Source: Apiotrichum sp. Y4204 (Eukaryota; Basidiomycota; Tremellomycetes; Trichosporonales; Trichosporonaceae). Taken from it: a DNA stretch of 64,000 nt. The notes below the pieces were generated by a model. The model did not search any database, had not been told where the DNA came from, and saw only the letters and a program-made list of their open reading frames with translations. Within the stretch, counting starts at the first letter, position 1. Each line of letters starts with the position of its first letter. Shown piece by piece: positions 57,013-64,000 of this stretch. A program made the translations under genes and the position numbers. Location: the NCBI GenBank assembly GCA_025531455.1, contig JAMYHL010000078.1, forward strand, positions 62,001 through 126,000, written 5' to 3'.

Positions 57013-59041
57013 TCACTGCCGAGCGCCGTACTTGAGCTGCACCATCTCCTTGAGCAGGCCGTTCTCTTTGCGCAGGTCGTTGACCTCGACTTCAAGCTCG
57101 CGGTGCTGGTTCTCCAGGTCGCGGATGTTGCGCTCCACCGTCTCGATGTACTGTTTCTTTTTCGCGCGAAAACGGGCGGCTGTTGATGGAGACCGGGAAC
57201 GAGTAGACCGAGGCCAGACGAGAAGGAGTAAGGTAGAATTGACGATGATTGAATGCGACGTAAATTTGGTGAAGAGGACGTCAGCCACAGTAACTATGGG
57301 CAGGGAACACAGTAACGAGAACAGTCCGAAAATGCGGGAAGCGCAGGATACAATCGAAACCAACTGGGATGGAGTGGTGGAGTGGGAAAGGAAGGTGGAC
57401 CGACGTTCCTAACACACGAAAGATAAAGTCTCCACATTATGGAAGGTGGGGAATGAAGAGGCAGAGACAGCGTCACAGGGACATGATTGCAAAAGAGGTG
57501 GGAGGAGAGAATATAGCTGAGAGGAGCAATCTAGGACAGCAAAGAGCAGATAAAAACAGTCATGGGACATCATGGCCGAGGACGAGCCACTCGCACCTCA
57601 TCAACCCTGCCAAGTGAGGTCATGTCTCGCTCATTTTTCGCGAAATTGTCGAGCTTGTCGCCATGATAAGTGGCAGCGGGTCCGGATTGTTGTCAAGCTG
57701 ATAACTCGTTCCCGATTAACCAGGGAGCCGAAGCTTTATTTATTACTCTGTTCCAGGGCCAGAGCCCAAAGGAACACCCGATGACGGAACTCGACCGGCC
57801 CACACCGTCACCCAGCAGTCATGCAGGCGGGAGCTCAGAAGGTCAGAATGCGCGAGGCACAGTGAACAGCCTCCGAAAGCGAAAGCAAATGCTTGGCATT
57901 CTGGAGTGGGAGGTTCTCACCCCAGTTGGCAGCAAGCATGACAAGGGACTGGGAGGAGTGACGAAAAGTCAAAATCCAAATGCCACCAGTTTTGTTGAAA
58001 AGCGATAAGGAACCGGGAGCCAACGGTAGGAGGGAATAGGTAGACTCGGAGACTTTGGCCACACTCACAGGCTAGAGTATTCCTCACGCGCTTGTCCTCG
58101 TTGTCCTCAGCTGAGAGGCTGGGTGTCGGCGCAGAGGATCCCGCCACCGTAGAACCAGATGATGCGACGGAGGGATACGCGCCGCCAAGACCCGACCCGA
58201 TGTCGCTGGGTTCGATCGAGAGGGTTGACCGACGTCGTGTGTGGTCGTTGACACCTGACTCTCCAGCTGGGAGTGGCAGGGCCTGGGGGATAGTGGGAAG
58301 GGCGCTGACTGGCGGCGACGACTGCACGGAGGGCACGGCGTGTGTCTGTATCGGCGAAACGTACCCGTATGTCTGCTGGGCGAGGGCTATCCGTGTGTTG
58401 AGATCGGGCGATGCGGCGACGGACCATGGGGCACTTTCCGGCGACGCGACAGCAGTGGATGTGGCGGGCGTGTCTGGCGGAATGAGGCCGTGTGCACGGG
58501 CAAATTGCGCAAACAGCTCGTCTGGTATCGCAGTATTGCGTGCGAGGGCCTCGGCAACAACAGCCTGTGCCTGTGCTTGCGCAGCGGCGGCCGCCTGGGC
58601 ATGTGCTGGATGATAACGGTGTGTGTCGATACCAGGCGAGGGGATGGATGTGGCGGGTGGGGAGATGGAAGTAGGCGAGGTAGTATGGGAAGTACTGTCT
58701 CGGCGTCCGGCATTGACACTGCCACTCCTAGTGCCTCGTCGCCGTTTCTGGCCTTCTCCGGGCGCTGCAGACGCCGTCTTGTCTGCCTCTTGGGGACGCT
58801 GGTCATGCCACACGGATGGTTCGCCCTCGGCCACGGGGTGTGTGCTGTCTCGCCGACCGTGGCCGTCGCCGGGCTGGTTGACACCGGCGTTTGCTCCAGC
58901 TCCAAACGTCACGTTAAGCTGTCCTTGTGACTGCGCGTGGGCTTGGGTCAGGGCATGTGCCGTTGCTGCGGTCGCCTGATGGCCGTTGTCGAGGGCGGAA
59001 ATGATGGCCTGCCAGTCGATGCTGGGACCGTGTTGCCCCAT
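57013..59041 (-). CDS. bZIP transcription factor (Cys3/Gcn4/ATF4-like basic region)
   Basis: Nuclear DNA-binding regulator, 379 residues in two exons. Exon 1 (58069-59041) encodes MGQHGPSIDWQAIISALDNG and then Ala/Gln- and Ser/Pro-rich low-complexity sequence (AHAQAAAAAQAQAQAVVAEA), typical of an activation region. It ends EDKRVRNTLA. Exon 2 (57013-57179) continues SARFRAKKKQYIETVERNIR and the coiled coil DLENQHRELEVEVNDLRKEN. The joined basic region RVRNTLASARFRAKKK keeps the N-x7-R signature of bZIPs. It resembles the RRRNTAASARFRxKKK class that includes sulfur regulator Cys3/MetR and Gcn4-like factors. The 889-nt intron (57180-58068) lies in the middle of this signature. If it is retained, a protein without DNA-binding domain results. 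Short zipper and stop immediately after KYGARQ. Confidence 0.9.
57180..58068 (-). other. Exceptionally long intron of the bZIP gene
   Basis: Donor GTGAGT (complement of 58063-58068) and acceptor CAACAG (complement of 57180-57185). At 889 nt it is more than ten times the usual 32-60 nt here. It contains no exon that I can support. A nested RNA gene or regulated splicing are possibilities, not observations. Confidence 0.7.
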
Positions 59042-59841
59042 GGCTTGTTTTCTTTTCTCGCTTCCTTCTTCTTCTGGTTGTGCCTCTGTTTGTGGCGGTT
59101 GGGGGAGGCGCAGCGCGTGGCCTCCGTCGTCGTGTCCGTCGCCCAGTGTGTCGTCGGCGTCTGCTATCGGCAGGCGGGGCGGAGAATACCGTCGTATCGG
59201 CGTGGTTCTGACGTCTTGTTGTTGTTAAGACTCTACGAATGGAGAGAACTCGAACTGGAATTCGGAGGGCATCCTCTTCCAGATCGCAGATGAGGATGGT
59301 TAATGTGCATGTGATGCAGAAGCCCAGCAGGCTCACTGCGATGTGCAGGAGGACGCAGAGGGAGGGGCGACGCGCGGGAGACCAGCAAGATGGAGGGTAG
59401 GACGAGTCGAGAGGGGCACTGTCGAGGGCGATTCAGAGTACACTGTACACTAGACGCAGCACCAGCGGTGGCGTAGTTCGGCGTCTTGGGAGTCTGGGTT
59501 TGCAACCAGAAGAGCAGAAGGCAATGCAAGACGCAAGGTTCCTGCTGCTTCTTCCTCAATTCCTCGGCCTGTCAGCTATGCGATCCCCATGCTGTAAGGT
59601 AAGTATCTCTCTATGTATCTGGGTGCCGAACTACAGAGTAACCCAGGTCCAAAAAAACCAGACATTTACACAGAAGGTGCAACGACGAGTAAGCAAAATG
59701 AGTACGGATGACGTGATTGCCACTTTGCGTTTGGACGGGCTCATACCGTTCCCACCCCGAGTTCCCGGTAGCGAGTAGTAGCCAACCAACCTCAGAGGCC
59801 ATCCCACAGCGCTACCCGGAGAGGCACAACGGCCGTCCAGT

Positions 59842-59867
59842 GGTGCCAGCGGTGCCAGCGGTGCCAG
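59842..59867. repeat. 9-nt tandem repeat (GGTGCCAGC)x3
   Basis: Two perfect copies and a third nearly complete copy in the bZIP upstream region. Confidence 0.8.
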
Positions 59868-62800
59868 ATGCACGCCTGGCACACATGCTGCGCACATGCA
59901 TAGAGCCTGCTTGTCCGGTGCTTCTGGTGCCTCTGATGGCTATCGGCGGGGGGTGGGAGGGTGGGTTCACTCGTACTGAGCAAAAGGGCCGATTGGAAAG
60001 TGCCAGCTGCCAGAGGGCGCGTCAGAGGCACTAGGACCCATCGAGCACGCAACCGCCCACCATTGATTGATATCTGATTCAGCCGTCCATGCTGATAAAT
60101 AGTCTTTCCGCCCAACCAGCAGCAGCCAGGACCCCATCTGGAGCCCCGAAGCACGGCAAACTATGCAGCAGGATGGAAGTATCCCGGGGCCATCGTACAA
60201 GCTGCCCGTCGCCCATAGGGTTCCAACAAATAACACTACTAGTGCTCAGTGTGGACGAGGTCGGGGTACTCATTCCAAGCTACAGCGTCCCCAATATCCG
60301 GCACACCCGAAACATGCTGCCTACAACACTGATGCCTGCAAAGCGGGTCGTAGAGCACGGGGGCATGAGAACAGCGCGAACTGTATATCCCCGACCGTGA
60401 GAAGCGATCGCGATAAAAACGCACACTCCATCGTGAGATCCATTCTCCCCATCGCCACCTCAACCGACGAGATGGCACCTACAGTGAGCCTTCCAGGTTA
60501 TTAAGCGCGGTATCGGTATCGAATCAAACCCGTCCACTCCCCGGCACGCGTGGTCGCGTCATACAAGCTGAAACGGATATGACCAATCGAGGATCGACTA
60601 CATCCGTTGACTACTACATCCGTTGACTACCATCGCCCGGCATCCATGGCAAGGTCCTTTTTCTGACGCATGAGACCATCCTCATGGAACACGTCGAGAC
60701 CTGACAATCTTGACACAGGTACGCCCACGTGCACGCATGGCCCGTGGACTGGCGGTGTGCTGAGGCCGTCGCTGGTGTTATCCGCAACACTCCCATTGGG
60801 ATTGGACGACGTGAATTCGATACTCCTGCAAGACGTTGTGCGACACCGAGTGATAGGATACTCGAGTTCGACGATTGGACGATAACTGACAGCGGTGGGT
60901 CCTCCGGGATCAGCCTTGATCACGACACGGCACGCGTTGAGGATCGCACGCGTGTGGCGACTGGCAACGCAAGACTGGGCAGGCCGCAGCCGGATTGCTT
61001 CCCTTGACGGTTTACACGGGTGGCCTTGTGGCGATCTGCCCGACTCGGTGCGCCTCAGGTACGTGACGATACACGGCCACAGGGCTCCAACACGGAGTTC
61101 TGAGCGGTGTCTATAAGCCGTTGTTTGGCGATCCCTAACACCTCTTTGTTGGCAGAGGTTTCCACGTCAGAACTGAGTAAGAGCACAGAGTCCTGGCGAC
61201 AGCTACCACCTCATCCCTTGTGCAGGTACACGTCCGTTGACGAACATCTGGATTCGCTCCTCTGCGAGTAACTGGGAGTCGAGAAGGCCAACCAGAGCCT
61301 CGCAACTGGAACCACCAGGGGACCCACATTGCCTTGTCACACACAAGTGACGGGCATACTGATGTACTGACAGAAGGACTCACAGGTCAACGGCAGACCA
61401 CGCCGGCAACATCTTGGAGATGTGAGTCCATGACCACCGACGGCTCGTTACAAGAAGTTGACCTGGTTAACAGTAACCTGTCAATTGATCAGCAGTAACC
61501 TGTGATTCAAGTGATCCTCACTGGTCTGTCTAACCGTGCGATCTTTCTACGAAGATGGTTGCGCGGTGCCGCAAAATAACTGACCACCTACGCCCAGGCA
61601 GATCGACGATCTTGGGAGGTGCTGACCACCATACTCATCCGAGTAGATGGCGGAGAGCACTTTGCGACAAGTTGAAAGTGGGGAACGACACCCAGCTACA
61701 TACAGCAGACCTATACTCCACTGAGTTCACACAGCCCCCCAGTGCGAGCGAGGCTGCATCGTTTCCTCGAGACATTCTGGCCCGTAAGATTGGCCGACGA
61801 CGCGGTTCAGTCCACGTCGGGACGACCCACGAACCCAAGCTCTTCATGGTAGCGAGACCCAAATCTCTTACAGTTATGAAGCGACTGCGAGAGAGCAAAT
61901 GGGCCATCATCGTCACATCACTCATAGGTCTTGTCCCGCTTGGTTGCTTGGAAGTGCAATGTACGAATGCGTCTGTCACCTGACGGCTGAGCAGCTGCGC
62001 GGCAGCGGGGTACCGGGCGTCGACGGAGAGTTCGACATTCGAGCCTTGGAGGATTCCAGAATCGCAGACCAGTGGCGTGATTGCTGCGCGCTGCTAGCAG
62101 CTAGCTGCTCCACTCGATCGGATCTTTCTGCGGATCCTTTCACAACGAGGGCAATGCTCGCTCCACGGCGCGCGACGTGCACATTCGTCCCGTGGCCCGT
62201 GGGCCGTTGGGCTATTGGCCGTTGTTGGCTGTCCCCCCCGTGGCCATTTTTGATGTTCTCGGCGCTCCACATGGTCTCGATAAGCGAGGTCGCCAATCAG
62301 GGGCGTCAAGGGCCATGGCCGATCGCGAGGGGGCAAGGAGCTGCAGCGGGCCGAGGAATGGAGGATCCCAAGAAGGGCCGAGGAATGAGGTTGGAAGAGC
62401 AGCCAGAAATAGCCAGGGCCATCGCGGAGAGCTACGGGAGCTGGGTGATGGCACGCGGACAAACTAGTTGGAGTAGCTCGAGGTGGAGGTAAAAAGCTCC
62501 AAAGTTCGGCAGTGATCGATGAGGGACAAGAGATCTAGAACGCCGTGATGCCCCTTCTGGAATTACGGACGGCTCCGGTTGGCGACGAAACACGGTCAAT
62601 TCCTCTGAGCGCGTGACCCAACCCTGCCGTGGAACCAAGTGGGGTCGATCTTGGTTGCCGATATGCTCAAGGTTTCTGCATACCGCTGCAGTGGTACACA
62701 TGATCGGCGTCCCCCGTTCGTTTGCGAATCCCGTGGACGGAGAATCGGGTGTGTGGCCATGGCCGGTGTCGTTTCAGTTCTGTACCAGCCACGAGCGGCG

Positions 62801-63320
62801 TGAGGGGCGTCGTACCGGCTCTTCAGTTGATCAGTTGTCAAAGTAGCGTTTAGGCCATGGGTGTTGGAAATCTCCACGCAAGCAGCAGCATACTCACGGC
62901 TCCAAAGCTCGAGTGTGCCTGTCCCTCCGGCCCCGACTTGACCCCCGGGTTCGGTTTCCAAGAAGTGGAGGAAAGTCGCGGAATGTGGAGTGTGGAATGC
63001 AAGCAAAAGATGACATGTGCGGAATGTGGAAATAGACCGGTCCTAGCGCCTGTGGCAAAGCGACAGTGGCACTAAGTTGGAAGTACCAGGGCTGCTCAAC
63101 GGTCGCGGCGGTGCCGTATACTGCTGAGCGGGGAACCAGAGCAACATGCATATCTGGTAGCTAGTCGTCGGTAACTTGGAGTGCACTAGGCTGCGCTTCT
63201 GCTGCTCTTTGGCCCCTATGCGAAGGGCAAGCGAAATGCCACCCCATCCTCACGCGCCGCATGACCACAGCCCGCACTCTAGTACCCTGGTTGCTGGTTA
63301 GAGATTGACACCACCCGTTT

Positions 63321-63343
63321 GTGACGTTTGACGTCGCGACGTC
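63321..63343. promoter_or_regulatory. CRE-like cluster: TGACGT plus 16-bp palindrome TGACGTCGCGACGTCA
   Basis: TGACGT at 63321-63326 is followed by TGACGTCGCGACGTCA at 63328-63343, a perfect palindrome made of two near-consensus CRE/ATF sites. Three bZIP half-sites in 23 bp suggest an enhancer or promoter element, perhaps of a gene beyond the right edge. No binding evidence exists. Confidence 0.5.
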
Positions 63344-64000
63344 ATGGCTTTAGTCCAGGTGCCGACTCTCCTATTGCAGGGCAGTACCGCTCGCTTGTGC
63401 CCGGGATCTGGGGAAGGGTGTAGAGTCCCTCTCGTCTCCGTCACGAATGGTCTCGCCGCGATCCCGAACCATTTAGAACAACCACAGCGAAACTAGACCG
63501 TCGGCTTCCAAAGATAGCCAAGCTCCGCTCCACAAGGTAATAAGCTAGGTAACGGTGACGTTAAGCCCCAAACTGACGGCGCGGAAACGACTAGGAACTT
63601 GGCGAGTCAGTCCAGAATAGCCATACTGATGTTTGATCTACGCAGACGTACGCACTAGCCGCCCCATGTGGAGCTATCTCGGCTTGGGAGATTGTGGCCA
63701 TCACGAGCATCGCGACCTGCCGCGCCTGCCCTCGACGCGTTGGCTGAGACAGGATCGCGACAAACATACCGAGTTGTGGAGCGCTAGTCTCTATAACCCT
63801 GCCGATCAGGTCCCAGGAGCAAGAGCGTTGGGCACGGGATCGCCTATGTCTAGTCGAGAGGTAGAGATCTAGGGACAATGTTGCGACGACGGTTTTAACA
63901 ATGCTCCAAGCCCCAAGACCTCAAGGGCGACACGAGCCGACGGTGACCGAAATGGAGGCCAAAGAGGTAGTGGGAGATACCCAGCGCCTGCGCGTCTGTG

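Larger units (their letters stand above)
59042..64000. other. Gene-poor right edge (5 kb)
   Basis: It begins with the bZIP promoter. No convincing coding exon on either strand; frames such as 61555-61983 (+) and 61899-62492 (+) lack any recognisable motif. Small repeats: (GGTGCCAGC)3 at 59842-59867 and a duplicated ACTACATCCGTTG unit at about 60597-60630. A TGACGT palindrome cluster lies at 63321-63343. Confidence 0.45.

Noticed and set aside
61555..62492. Overlapping + strand ORFs at the right edge
   Set aside because: No recognisable domain, hydropathy or splice context supporting a gene.

Overview
The window is eukaryotic and almost certainly from a basidiomycete yeast of the Tremellomycetes (Trichosporonales or a relative). 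Reasons: moderately high GC, intron-rich genes with very short introns (32-60 nt, GTGAGT-type donors, CTGAC/CTAAC branch sites hugging the 3' splice site), pyrimidine-rich promoters, and a secreted CPL1/PriA-type cysteine-rich protein. No rRNA, convincing tRNA, CRISPR or intact mobile element was seen. One 29-base run of N (14166-14194) marks a scaffold gap; its two flanks are the same ~75 bases, so the join looks wrong.

Layout. 449-4618: a FluG-type glutamine synthetase (-) and uracil-DNA glycosylase (+) sharing a divergent promoter. 4619-12190: a 7.5 kb gene-poor stretch. 12191-13164: the CPL1-like secreted protein (+). 13165-15170: the gap region. 15171-24443: two ABC-family genes on the - strand, an Mdr1/Pgp-like full exporter and the ribosome-recycling factor RLI1/ABCE1, separated by 2.65 kb without genes. 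25709-31495: UDP-glucose 4-epimerase, a mitoribosomal Mrp51-like protein and diphthamide synthase Dph1, all +. 31853-32763: a Cdc4/Mlc1-type essential myosin light chain (-). 34477-36824: the DEAD-box helicase Ded1 (+). 40052-49234: three poorly characterised + strand genes (a single-pass, receptor-like membrane protein, an Arg/Ser-rich low-complexity protein and a Ser-rich disordered protein). 50447-51117: a small Gln/Pro/Cys-rich CYSTM-like protein. 51656-53230: PAF-acetylhydrolase-type lipase (-). 54188-56014: calcineurin-like phosphoesterase (+). 57013-59041: a bZIP transcription factor (-). 59042-64000: another gene-poor stretch.

Most genes are unrelated housekeeping functions (translation: RLI1, DED1, DPH1, MRP51; DNA repair: UNG1; actomyosin: light chain; sugar-nucleotide metabolism: epimerase). 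I see no biosynthetic or defence cluster. What stands out is gene architecture: introns of 32-37 nt in at least six genes, a 17-nt microexon carrying an Fe-S ligand in RLI1, a probable 26-nt microexon in the PAF-acetylhydrolase, an ATG-only first coding exon in the myosin light chain, and by contrast an 889-nt intron that splits the DNA-binding basic region of the bZIP factor. Two 16-bp perfect palindromes built from TGACG half-sites lie in otherwise empty sequence.

Exon boundaries were worked out by hand from splice consensus plus family homology. No searches were run, so product names rest on recalled family motifs.
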